Shown: positions 1-7,557, numbered from the stretch's first letter. The stretch: DNA of 11,608 nt from Rhodocyclaceae bacterium (GCA_017444505.1 JAFSWK010000184.1:1-11608), one strand, 5' to 3'. The notes: generated by a model from the sequence alone, not told the origin. Translations and numbers: made by a program.

Positions 1-24
1 AAGAACTAGTAGGAGTAACTGCAA

Positions 25-1563
25 ATGCAATTAAACCCCTCTGAAATCAGTGATCTGATCAAGAGCCGGATTCAGGATCTGCAACTGACGGCGGAATCGC
101 GCAACGAAGGCACGATTGTTTCGGTAACGGACGGTATCGTCCGCATCCACGGTCTGGCCGATGTCATGCAAGGCGAGATGATTGAGTTTCCTGGCCAGGT
201 ATACGGGCTTGCGCTGAACCTGGAACGCGATTCCGTCGGCGCCGTGGTGCTTGGGGATTACGAGCAGATTACCGAAGGCGACACCGTGAAAACTACGGGT
301 CGCATTCTGGAAGTGCCGGTTGGCAAAGAGCTGCTTGGGCGTGTGGTCAATGCGCTGGGGCAGCCGATTGACGGCAAGGGGCCGATCAACGCCAAGCTGA
401 CCGACAAGATTGAAAAAGTGGCGCCGGGCGTAATTGCCCGCCAGTCGGTGTCTTCGCCGGTGCAGACGGGTCTGAAATCGGTCGACTCCATGGTGCCGAT
501 TGGTCGCGGCCAGCGCGAACTGATTATTGGCGACCGCCAGACCGGCAAAACGGCGGTGGCGGTCGACACCATCATCAACCAGAAAGGCCAGAACATGTTC
601 TGCGTCTATGTGGCCATCGGGCAGAAGGCTTCGACGATTAACAACGTCGTGCGCAAGCTCGAAGAGCATGGTGCGATGGAATACACCATCGTGGTCGCCG
701 CGCCCGCTTCCGAATCTGCCGCGATGCAGTATCTGGCGGCGTATTCGGGCTGCACGATGGGCGAATACTTCCGCGACCGCGGCATGGATGCGCTGATTGT
801 CTATGACGACCTGACCAAGCAGGCGTGGGCGTATCGTCAGATATCCCTGCTGCTGCGCCGTCCGCCGGGTCGTGAAGCGTATCCGGGCGATGTGTTCTAT
901 CTGCACTCCCGCCTGCTGGAACGCGCCGCCCGCGTCAACGCCACCTATGTGGAACGTTTCACCAATGGCGAAGTCAAGGGCACGACCGGTTCGCTGACCG
1001 CGCTGCCGGTGATTGAAACCCAGGCGGGCGACGTTTCCGCCTTCGTGCCGACGAACGTGATTTCGATTACCGACGGGCAAATCTTCCTGGAGACTGACCT
1101 CTTCAACGCTGGCATCCGTCCCGCCATCAACGCGGGTATTTCGGTGTCCCGCGTTGGTGGTGCGGCGCAAACCAAGATTATTAAAAAGCTCTCGGGTGGT
1201 GTGCGTACCGACTTGGCGCAGTATCGTGAGCTGGCTGCGTTTGCGCAGTTTGCTTCTGACCTGGATGCGGCCACCCGCGACCAGCTGGAGCGAGGCCGCC
1301 GCGTCACCGAGCTGATGAAGCAGCCGCAGTACTCGCCGATGTCGATTGCCGAGATGGCCATTACGCTGTACGCGGTCAACAAAGGCTACTGCGACGATGT
1401 TGAAGTTTCCCGCCTGCTTGAATTTGAAAACAGCCTGATTCAGTACGTGCGTTCGAACAACGAGGCGTTGATCAACGAGATGTTCTCTTCGCGCGAAATG
1501 AGTGAAGACAACGAAAAAGCGCTGGTAGCCGCCATCGAGGCGTTCAAGCAAACCTGGGCTTGA
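25..1563 (+). CDS. atpA: F1Fo ATP synthase subunit alpha
   Basis: Non-catalytic nucleotide-binding subunit of the F1 head, alternating with beta in the alpha3beta3 hexamer on the cytoplasmic side of the inner membrane. The protein is 512 residues, the normal full length. Visible features: N-terminal helix and beta-barrel (about 1-95), the Walker A loop GDRQTGKT at residues 169-176, the conserved DALIVYDDLTKQAWAYRQ stretch, and the arginine finger in SVSRVGG at residue 376, the same number as in E. coli. The ATG is preceded by AGGAG (11-15) at 9-base spacing. The stop is TGA and atpG follows after 18 bases, so the genes are cotranscribed. An upstream TAG at 7-9 could be the end of the preceding gene, expected to be atpH, but too little sequence is present to tell. 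No defect is seen. Confidence 0.98.
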   Translation: MQLNPSEISDLIKSRIQDLQLTAESRNEGTIVSVTDGIVRIHGLADVMQGEMIEFPGQVYGLALNLERDSVGAVVLGDYEQITEGDTVKTTGRILEVPVGKELLGRVVNALGQPIDGKGPINAKLTDKIEKVAPGVIARQSVSSPVQTGLKSVDSMVPIGRGQRELIIGDRQTGKTAVAVDTIINQKGQNMFCVYVAIGQKASTINNVVRKLEEHGAMEYTIVVAAPASESAAMQYLAAYSGCTMGEYFRDRGMDALIVYDDLTKQAWAYRQISLLLRRPPGREAYPGDVFYLHSRLLERAARVNATYVERFTNGEVKGTTGSLTALPVIETQAGDVSAFVPTNVISITDGQIFLETDLFNAGIRPAINAGISVSRVGGAAQTKIIKKLSGGVRTDLAQYRELAAFAQFASDLDAATRDQLERGRRVTELMKQPQYSPMSIAEMAITLYAVNKGYCDDVEVSRLLEFENSLIQYVRSNNEALINEMFSSREMSEDNEKALVAAIEAFKQTWA

Positions 1564-1581
1564 CGGACGGAGAACGCGAAC

Positions 1582-2454
1582 ATGGCAAGCGGCAAGGAGA
1601 TTCGCAGCAAGATCAGCAGCGTACAAAATACGCGCAAGATCACGAAGGCCATGGAAATGGTCTCGGCCTCCAAGATGCGCAAGGCGCAAGACCGTATGCG
1701 TCTTGCCCGTCCGTATGCCGAGAAAATCCGCCAGCTCGCCGCCAACCTGTCGCAAGCGAATGTCACCGACTATCGTCACCCCTTCCTGCACAAGCAGGTA
1801 GAGAAGCCGACGCGCGTCGGCGTCATTCTGGTGACGACGGACAAAGGCTTGTGCGGCGGCCTGAATACCAACATCCAGCGCGTTACCCTGCAAGCCATGA
1901 AGCAATGGCAGGATGCGGGCGTGACCGACCTGCGCATGTGCTGCATTGGCAACAAGGGGCTGGGGTTCATTCAGCGCATCGGCGGCAATGTGGTCTCGCA
2001 GGTTGTGCATCTGGGCGACACCCCGCGGCTGGATCGGCTGATTGGCGCGGTCAAGGTGCTGCTGGATGCGTACCAGAATGGCGAGCTGGATGAAGTGCAT
2101 CTCGGCTATACCCGTTTCATCAACACCATGAAGCAAGAGCCGGTGCTGGAGCAACTGCTGCCGCTGTGCGGCCAGAAGCTCGGCACGCCGGAAACTTCCT
2201 GGGATTACCTCTACGAGCCAGATCCCCGCGTGGTGATTGATGATTTACTGGTGCGTTATGTTGAGGCACTGATCTATCAGGCCGTTGCCGAAAACATGGC
2301 TTCCGAGCAAAGCGCCCGGATGGTGGCCATGAAAGCGGCTTCGGACAACGCCAAGCACGTCATCGACGACCTGCAACTGGTCTACAACAAAACCCGTCAG
2401 GCGGCGATTACCACGGAACTTACCGAAATCGTCAGCGGCGCGGCAGCGGTTTAA
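1582..2454 (+). CDS. atpG: F1Fo ATP synthase subunit gamma
   Basis: Central rotor shaft of F1, which turns inside the alpha3beta3 ring and couples proton flow to catalysis. The 290-residue protein is full length. It begins with the conserved N-terminal helix (MASGKEIRSKI, NTRKITKAMEMVSASKMRKAQ), carries the VTTDKGLCGGLN motif near residue 90, and ends with the conserved C-terminal helix (SDNAKHVIDDL through NKTRQAAITTELTEIVSGA). The N- and C-terminal helices pair to form the coiled-coil shaft. CGGAGA lies 9 bases before the ATG. It sits 18 bases after atpA and 29 bases before atpD in the standard order. No oddities seen. Confidence 0.98.
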   Translation: MASGKEIRSKISSVQNTRKITKAMEMVSASKMRKAQDRMRLARPYAEKIRQLAANLSQANVTDYRHPFLHKQVEKPTRVGVILVTTDKGLCGGLNTNIQRVTLQAMKQWQDAGVTDLRMCCIGNKGLGFIQRIGGNVVSQVVHLGDTPRLDRLIGAVKVLLDAYQNGELDEVHLGYTRFINTMKQEPVLEQLLPLCGQKLGTPETSWDYLYEPDPRVVIDDLLVRYVEALIYQAVAENMASEQSARMVAMKAASDNAKHVIDDLQLVYNKTRQAAITTELTEIVSGAAAV

Positions 2455-2483
2455 CGAACACAGTTTGATATTGAGGAAAAGCA

Positions 2484-3881
2484 ATGAGTACAGGGACTAT
2501 CGTGCAATGTATCGGCGCCGTGGTGGATATCAAGTTTCCTCGCGAGCAGATGCCCAAGGTCTATAACGCGCTCAAGCTGGAAAAATCCGGCGAGTCGTTT
2601 GCCGAAGATGGCCTCACCTTTGAGGTGCAACAGCAACTGGGTGACGGCGTGGTGCGCACCATTGCGCTGGGATCCACCGACGGGCTGCGTCGCGGCATGA
2701 AGGTGAGCGACACTGCCGGCCCGATTTCGGTGCCGGTGGGTCACGGCACGCTGGGTCGCATCATGGACGTGCTGGGTCGCCCGATTGACGACATGGGCGA
2801 AATCCAGACCGACGAGCGTCGCGCCATTCACCAGAAAGCGCCGAAGTTTGATGAACTGTCCCCGTCTGTGGAACTGCTGGAAACCGGCATCAAGGTGATT
2901 GACCTGATCTGCCCGTTCGCCAAAGGCGGCAAGGTGGGTCTGTTCGGCGGTGCCGGTGTGGGCAAGACCGTCAACATGATGGAACTCATCAACAACATCG
3001 CCAAGCAGCACTCGGGTCTGTCCGTGTTTGCCGGTGTGGGTGAGCGTACCCGCGAAGGGAACGACTTCTACCACGAAATGAAAGAATCCAACGTGCTGGA
3101 CAAAGTGGCGATGTGCTTTGGCCAGATGAACGAACCGCCGGGCAGCCGTCTGCGCGTGGCGCTCACCGGCCTGACCATGGCCGAGCGTTTCCGCGACGAA
3201 GGCCGCGACATCCTCTTCTTCGTCGATTACATCTACCGCTACACGCTGGCCGGTACGGAAGTGTCCGCCCTGCTGGGTCGTATGCCTTCGGCGGTGGGTT
3301 ATCAGCCGACGCTGGCCGAAGAAATGGGCAAACTGCAAGAGCGGATTACTTCCACGAAGACCGGCTCCATCACCTCGATTCAAGCCGTGTATGTGCCCGC
3401 CGATGACCTGACTGACCCGTCTCCGGCCACCACCTTCCTGCACCTGGATTCCACCGTGGTGCTCTCGCGTGACATTGCAGCGCTGGGTATCTACCCCGCC
3501 GTGGATCCGCTGGATTCCACCAGCCGCCAGCTCGACCCGCTGGTGGTCGGCGAAGACCACTACACCGTGGCGCGCGCCGTGCAGCAAACGCTGCAAAAAT
3601 ACAAAGAGCTGCGCGACATCATCGCGATTCTGGGCATGGACGAACTGTCTCCCGAAGACAAACTCGCCGTTGCCCGCGCGCGCAAAATCCAGCGTTTCCT
3701 CTCGCAGCCCTTCCACGTCGCAGAGGTCTTTACCGGCTCGCCCGGCAAGTACGTGCCGCTGAAAGAAACGGTGGCCGGCTTCAAGATGATCGTCAATGGC
3801 GAATGCGACGAACTGCCCGAACAGGCGTTCTACATGGTCGGCAGCATCGAAGAAGCGTTCGAGAAAGCCAAGAAACTGTAA
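2484..3881 (+). CDS. atpD: F1Fo ATP synthase subunit beta
   Basis: Catalytic subunit of F1, where ATP is made or hydrolysed. It is 465 residues, full length. Motifs: Walker A GGAGVGKT at about residues 155-162, the catalytic glutamate/arginine in VGERTREGND, the Walker B aspartate at residue 248, the SALLGRMPSAVGYQPTLAEEMG block, and DELSPED as the betaproteobacterial form of the DELSEED lever. One oddity: the residue after the Walker B Asp is Tyr249 (TAC at 3228-3230), where nearly all F1 beta subunits have Asn (DNIYR or DNIFR). The rest of the motif is normal. GAGGA (2473-2477) precedes the ATG. A 95-base gap with a hairpin separates it from atpC. Confidence 0.98.
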   Translation: MSTGTIVQCIGAVVDIKFPREQMPKVYNALKLEKSGESFAEDGLTFEVQQQLGDGVVRTIALGSTDGLRRGMKVSDTAGPISVPVGHGTLGRIMDVLGRPIDDMGEIQTDERRAIHQKAPKFDELSPSVELLETGIKVIDLICPFAKGGKVGLFGGAGVGKTVNMMELINNIAKQHSGLSVFAGVGERTREGNDFYHEMKESNVLDKVAMCFGQMNEPPGSRLRVALTGLTMAERFRDEGRDILFFVDYIYRYTLAGTEVSALLGRMPSAVGYQPTLAEEMGKLQERITSTKTGSITSIQAVYVPADDLTDPSPATTFLHLDSTVVLSRDIAALGIYPAVDPLDSTSRQLDPLVVGEDHYTVARAVQQTLQKYKELRDIIAILGMDELSPEDKLAVARARKIQRFLSQPFHVAEVFTGSPGKYVPLKETVAGFKMIVNGECDELPEQAFYMVGSIEEAFEKAKKL

Positions 3882-3897
3882 TCGCGCGCCTCTGCCT

Positions 3898-3937
3898 CGC
3901 CGCGCCTTCTGCTCCCGCAAGCGGGCAGTGCGCGGCG
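3898..3937 (+). other. GC-rich hairpin in the atpD-atpC spacer
   Basis: An 8-bp outer stem (CGCCGCGC at 3898-3905 with GCGCGGCG at 3930-3937) encloses a second inverted repeat (CTG..CCCGC and GCGGG.CAG) around a short loop near 3919-3920. No T-run follows, so it is not a classical intrinsic terminator. Its position between two cotranscribed genes fits an mRNA processing or stability element that could tune atpC relative to atpD. The structure is visible in the sequence; the role is inferred. Confidence 0.5.
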
Positions 3938-3960
3938 CAAGGCAAGGTGGCGCGGGTTTG

Positions 3961-3965
3961 GGAGG
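3961..3965 (+). promoter_or_regulatory. ribosome binding site of atpC
   Basis: GGAGG 11 bases before the ATG at 3977. It fixes the atpC start: the same reading frame is open back to an ATG at 3803 inside atpD, but only the 3977 start gives the family N-terminus. Confidence 0.8.
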
Positions 3966-3976
3966 AAATCCAAATC

Positions 3977-4414
3977 ATGGCACTGACTGTACACGTCAAC
4001 GTTGTCAGCGCGGAGGAAAACCTTTTTTCCGGCCCGGCTGAATTCGTCGCACTGCCCGGCGAGGTAGGCGAGCTGGGGATTTTCCCCGGTCACGCGCCGC
4101 TGATGACGCGCGTGCGTCCCGGCACGGTGCGTATCAAAAAGCCGGATACGCACGAAGAGGAAACGATTTTCGTCGCCGGCGGCATTCTGGAAGTGCAGCC
4201 GAAGCTGGTGACCGTGCTGGCGGACACCGCGATTCGTGGTGACGAACTGGATGAAGCCAAGGCACTGGAAGCCAAGCGCGCGGCGGAAGAAGCGCTGAAG
4301 CACAGCGGCGGCCAGATTGATTACGCCAAGGCGCAAGCCGAACTGGCCGAAGCCGTGGCGCAGATTCAGGCCATTCACCGCCTGCGCAAAGGTAACGGTC
4401 GCGCATCCGGCTGA
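3977..4414 (+). CDS. atpC: F1Fo ATP synthase subunit epsilon
   Basis: Rotor subunit at the base of the central stalk. It links gamma to the c-ring and can inhibit ATP hydrolysis through its C-terminal helices. The protein is 145 residues, close to the usual 135-145. The N-terminal beta-sandwich (about 1-88) contains FVALPGEVGELGIFPGHAPL and the FVAGGILEVQP strand. The C-terminal part (about 95-140) is an Ala/Glu/Lys-rich helical hairpin. The frame is open further upstream, but the real start is ATG 3977, with GGAGG at 3961-3965. It is the last gene of the atp operon; the terminator begins about 40 bases after its TGA. Confidence 0.97.
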   Translation: MALTVHVNVVSAEENLFSGPAEFVALPGEVGELGIFPGHAPLMTRVRPGTVRIKKPDTHEEETIFVAGGILEVQPKLVTVLADTAIRGDELDEAKALEAKRAAEEALKHSGGQIDYAKAQAELAEAVAQIQAIHRLRKGNGRASG

Positions 4415-4455
4415 GAGTCGCTGCGTATCGCTGCCGTACTACTGGAAGCGCCAAC

Positions 4456-4482
4456 AAAACCCGCTGGTCAAGCGGGTTTTTT
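4456..4482. terminator. Rho-independent terminator, probably bidirectional
   Basis: A 10-bp stem (AAAACCCGCT at 4456-4465 with AGCGGGTTTT at 4471-4480), a 5-base loop GGTCA, and a run of six T at 4477-4482 on the plus strand. It ends the atp operon. The A-rich left arm gives TTTTGTT on the minus strand, so it may also stop the convergent transcript that ends with the gene at 4524. No coding region lies between 4415 and 4523. Confidence 0.88.
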
Positions 4483-4523
4483 GTTGTGCAGCGCGCCCGG
4501 CGGCGGGACGCGGAATGGATGGG

Positions 4524-4997
4524 TCAGCGGGAAGAGGGAAACCACGAACACCCCAAGCGGCGGTGTTCTGCTTGCAGGCGGTTTTTGCGCTCGCGCAGTG
4601 ACTGGGTGGAGCGGTGGCGCGCCTGACGGTCGACGGTTTCCATGCGTTCGAGCAGGCGGTCGCAGTGGCGGGCGGTGCGTTCGGCCTCTTTTGCGTCGGC
4701 GCGTGCTTGCCGCGCGCGCTGTTTGATGGCGTTTTCCTGTGCGGCGCGTTCGCTGGCGAGCCGTTGCTCGGCCTCTTGCAAGGCTCTGGAAAAATCCGAA
4801 GAAGGCTGCGTGGGCGCTTCACCGCTAACACCGCGGGATGGTTCCGGCATCAGCCGCACGGGGCGGGCATTGGCGCACGGGTCGCTTTGATAGACGGGGG
4901 CGTGCCCCGGTTCCGTCTCGCACAGATACATTTCCCCGCCCGCGCAGGGCTGCGCGAGCACGGCAAGCGCGAGGACGAAGCAGCGGGCGCGGCGCAT
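4524..4997 (-). CDS. secreted DUF4124-like protein, function unknown
   Basis: A 157-residue protein. The first 20 or so residues look like a signal peptide (MRRARCFVLALAVLAQPCAGG), so it is probably periplasmic. The segment EMYLC...PVYQSDPC (residues 22-41) matches the pattern of the DUF4124 family: an aromatic-x-Cys strand, then a Tyr-x-[ST/D]-x-Pro-Cys turn. Cys26 and Cys41 could form a disulfide. Residues about 68-150 are a highly charged, Arg/Glu/Ala-rich probable coiled coil, with two further cysteines (112 and 150). The ATG lies 19 bases after the ponA stop with no clear Shine-Dalgarno, so translation may be coupled to ponA. The frame is open upstream into ponA, but ATG 4997 is the start that yields the signal peptide. 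The biochemical function of DUF4124 proteins is not known to me; a cell-envelope role is inferred only from secretion and from the neighbouring gene. Confidence 0.75.
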   Translation of the reverse strand: MRRARCFVLALAVLAQPCAGGEMYLCETEPGHAPVYQSDPCANARPVRLMPEPSRGVSGEAPTQPSSDFSRALQEAEQRLASERAAQENAIKQRARQARADAKEAERTARHCDRLLERMETVDRQARHRSTQSLRERKNRLQAEHRRLGCSWFPSSR

Positions 4998-5016
4998 CGT
5001 TTTGTAGCGCGCCCGT

Positions 5017-7383
5017 TTAGTTGCCGCCCGAGAACGGCCAGGAACGATTCGTGTCGAACGGGCCGGGGCGGTTGCGGCGGTTCTCGGGCGCGGGGCTGGG
5101 CTGCGGCGCGCTGGATGGCGGCGGCATTCCCGGGCGCTGGATGGGCGAGCGGCCAAACGGGTCGGAACGCGGCGCGCCAATGGGTTGATTGAAGCCTTGG
5201 CGCTCGCCACCGGGCAACATGCGCTGCAATTCCTGCAACCAGTCCGGGTATTCCGGCTCGGGCGGGAAGGGCGGGCCGTATTCCGGGTAGTAATAGTCTT
5301 CGCGCCCCGTATCGCTGTTGATGGTCGGCGCCAGCCCGCCAGGCAGCGGGCGGGGCGGTTTTTCGGGAACGTCCTTGAGCGCGGTGCGCATGAATTCAAT
5401 CCAGATGGGCAAGGCGGCGGTCGAGCCGCTCTCGCCGCGTCCCATGCTCTTGGGCTGGCTGTAACCCATCCAGCTCACGGCGACAAATTCCGAGGCATAA
5501 CCGGCGAACCAGGCATCAATCCAGTCGTTGGTGGTGCCTGTTTTGCCAGCCAGGTCGCTGCGCTGGAGCGCTTTGCGCGCCTTGGCAGCGGTGCCGGAGA
5601 GGGTGACTTCGCGCAGCATGGAATCCATCAGCCAGGCGTTGCGCGGATTGAGCACGCGCGGCGCAGTCTCACCGGCCACCACGGGCGTGGTGCGCGCCAG
5701 CACGTTGCCTTCCGCATCCTTGATTTCGCGGATGATGTAGGGGTCAATCTTGAAACCGCCATTGGCGAAGACCGCATAGGCGCTGGCCATCTGCCAAGGG
5801 GTGACGTTGCCTGCGCCCAGCGCCATGGTGAGGTAAGCGGGATTTTTGTCGGCAGTGAAGCCAAAGCGGGTGATGTATTGCTGGGCGACCGCCGGGGTGA
5901 CGTCATTGAGCAGGCGCACGGCGGGAATGTTGCGCGAACGCGCCAGCGCGGTGCGCACCGTCATGAGGCCGTCAAACGTGCCATCGTAATTGTGCGGTGC
6001 CCAGACCTTGCTGCCGGTGACGTTGGCGGGAAACTCAATGGGGCTGTCATCCACGTAGCTCGGCGGGCTGTAGCCTTTTTCCAGCGCTGCGGAAAAAATG
6101 AATGGCTTGAAGCTGGAGCCGGGCTGGCGCCACGCCTGGGTGATGTTGTTGAATTTGTTGCTGTCAAAATCAAACCCGCCGATCAGCGCGCGCACCGCGC
6201 CGGTGCGGGCATCCAGCGCAACCAGTGCGGCTTCAATCTTGGGCAGTTGCACGATTTCCCAGCCGCCCTTGTCCGTAGGGCGCACGCGCACGATGGAACC
6301 GGGACGGATGCGCAGATTTTGCGGCGCATTGGTTTTCAGCGCCGGCGCGACGAAGTTCAGCCCTTTGCCAGTGATGGAAAAAGTGTTTCCGCTCCGAAAC
6401 AATTTCAGCTCAGAGGGTGACACCGAAAGCACGATGGCCGAGAGCAGGTCATCCTGATCCGGCCACGTGGCCAGCAGGCTGGAGAGCGCCTCCGGGTTGT
6501 TGGCCGAGCCGCTGATGTCTACATAGCCTTCTGGGCCGCGATAGCCGTGGCGGCGGTCAAAGGCCAGCACCTCCTTGCGCACGGCGCGCACGGCGGCAAT
6601 CTGGTCGGCGCGATTGATGGTGGTTGTAATATGCAGGCCGAGGGTATAGGCGGCGTCGCCAAACTGTTCCAGGGCGATCAGACGTGCCATTTCTGCAACA
6701 TAATCGCCCGGCAGATTGCTTTGCACGGCAGCGTCGGCTTGCTCGCTGCTGCTGTCGGCAGCCTGACCGCGCACAGCGGTGACCGTCACCGCGCGCGCTT
6801 CATCGTAGGCGGCGCGGTCGATAAAGCCTTCGTCCAGCATCCGCCACAGCACGGTAAGTTCGCGTTCGCGCGCCAGTTTGGGGTTGGAAATGGGGTTGTA
6901 AATGGACGGCCCCTTCGGGATGCCGGCCAGCATGGCCGCCTCGGGCAGGGTAAGTTCGCCGATGGACTTGTTGAAATACACCTTTGCTGCGGCGGCGAAG
7001 CCATAGGCGCGGTGCCCCAGGAAAATCTGGTTGACGTAGATTTCCAGAATCTTGTCTTTGCTGAGGTTTTGCTCGATTTTCAGCGCCAGCAGCGCCTCGT
7101 AGAACTTGCGCCCGAAGGCGCGCTCGCGCGAGAGGAAAAAGTTGCGCGCCACCTGCATGGTGATGGTGGAAGCGCCCTGACCGCGCCCGCCCGAGGTGAT
7201 GTTGTTGATTGCCGCGCGCAGCACGCCCACCGGGTCGACGCCGCGGTGCTCGTAGAAACGGGCATCTTCCGTGGCAAGGATGGCCTTTTTGAGCACATCG
7301 GGTACCTGTGTGATATCTACAACAGAGCGGCGTTCCTCGCCGAACTCGCCCAGCAGCACACCATCGGCGCTGTAGACGCGCAT
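5017..7383 (-). CDS. ponA: penicillin-binding protein 1A, catalytic body (bifunctional transglycosylase/transpeptidase)
   Basis: Class A PBP that polymerises lipid II into glycan strands and cross-links them in the periplasm. The uninterrupted frame from ATG 7383 is 788 codons. Numbering below is from the presumed true start, GTG 7527. The GT51 domain has TEDARFYEHRG (catalytic Glu87), GASTITMQVARN, RKFYEALLALKIE and KDKILEIYVNQIFLG. An OB-like insert follows. The transpeptidase has SSFK (nucleophile Ser471), SRN (531-533) and KTGT (662-665). The last 65 or so residues form a Pro/Arg/Gly-rich tail. All catalytic motifs are intact. ATG 7383 is probably not the native start: the frame upstream to 7434 still encodes family sequence (PQLPSLGSLTDYRPRIP), then meets TGA 7435-7437, beyond which the membrane anchor is encoded in the same frame. 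From ATG 7383 alone the product would lack its signal anchor. It is divergent from pilM, as in many beta- and gammaproteobacteria. Confidence 0.93.
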   Translation of the reverse strand: MRVYSADGVLLGEFGEERRSVVDITQVPDVLKKAILATEDARFYEHRGVDPVGVLRAAINNITSGGRGQGASTITMQVARNFFLSRERAFGRKFYEALLALKIEQNLSKDKILEIYVNQIFLGHRAYGFAAAAKVYFNKSIGELTLPEAAMLAGIPKGPSIYNPISNPKLARERELTVLWRMLDEGFIDRAAYDEARAVTVTAVRGQAADSSSEQADAAVQSNLPGDYVAEMARLIALEQFGDAAYTLGLHITTTINRADQIAAVRAVRKEVLAFDRRHGYRGPEGYVDISGSANNPEALSSLLATWPDQDDLLSAIVLSVSPSELKLFRSGNTFSITGKGLNFVAPALKTNAPQNLRIRPGSIVRVRPTDKGGWEIVQLPKIEAALVALDARTGAVRALIGGFDFDSNKFNNITQAWRQPGSSFKPFIFSAALEKGYSPPSYVDDSPIEFPANVTGSKVWAPHNYDGTFDGLMTVRTALARSRNIPAVRLLNDVTPAVAQQYITRFGFTADKNPAYLTMALGAGNVTPWQMASAYAVFANGGFKIDPYIIREIKDAEGNVLARTTPVVAGETAPRVLNPRNAWLMDSMLREVTLSGTAAKARKALQRSDLAGKTGTTNDWIDAWFAGYASEFVAVSWMGYSQPKSMGRGESGSTAALPIWIEFMRTALKDVPEKPPRPLPGGLAPTINSDTGREDYYYPEYGPPFPPEPEYPDWLQELQRMLPGGERQGFNQPIGAPRSDPFGRSPIQRPGMPPPSSAPQPSPAPENRRNRPGPFDTNRSWPFSGGN

Positions 7384-7434
7384 CGGGATGCGCGGGCGGT
7401 AGTCTGTCAGGCTTCCCAGCGAAGGCAGCTGTGG

Positions 7435-7527
7435 TCAGGCGTAGGCAACTGCGGCGGCAACGCCAGCTGCGGCCACGACGACGCTGGTGAGAAAAAACAA
7501 GATTAGATACAATATGGTACGCTTCAC
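7435..7527 (-). pseudogene. ponA: N-terminal membrane anchor of PBP1A, cut off by an in-frame TGA
   Basis: From GTG 7527 the frame encodes 30 residues: a short basic start (VKRT) and a hydrophobic segment (ILYLILFFLTSVVVAAAGVA) typical of the PBP1A signal anchor. It stops at TGA 7435-7437. The next 17 codons, in the same frame, continue the expected PBP1A sequence and lead into the long downstream frame, so together they would make a normal protein of about 836 residues. Because the frame is the same on both sides, the lesion is a base substitution and not an indel. It could be a sequencing or assembly error, a real nonsense mutation, or (less likely) readthrough. No strong Shine-Dalgarno precedes the GTG, so the exact start is uncertain. 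Confidence 0.75.
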
Positions 7528-7557
7528 GGCGGTCGGTTCGCGGGACAGAAAAACGGG

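Noticed and set aside
31..2154. 707-codon open frame on the minus strand across atpA and atpG
   Set aside because: It is exactly antisense to two intact conserved genes. The openness follows from their GC-rich codon use, the product resembles no family, and it spans an intergenic gap.
2451..3920. 489-codon open frame antisense to atpD
   Set aside because: A shadow of atpD. The His/Arg/Gln-rich product is typical of antisense translation of a highly biased gene.
3803..3976. Longer atpC starting inside atpD
   Set aside because: The extra N-terminus does not match epsilon subunits, it overlaps atpD, and the good ribosome site lies just before ATG 3977.
5185..6420. Plus-strand frames of 411 and 319 codons across ponA (5185-6420 and 6547-7506)
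   Set aside because: Antisense to the PBP1A catalytic body, which carries all expected motifs. No ribosome site or family resemblance was seen.
7435..7437. TGA in ponA as a selenocysteine codon or a reassigned Trp codon
   Set aside because: The position is a non-catalytic linker after the membrane anchor and no convincing SECIS-like hairpin follows. TGA also serves as the real stop of atpA, atpC, pilM, pilN, pilO and the gene at 4524, so the code is standard.
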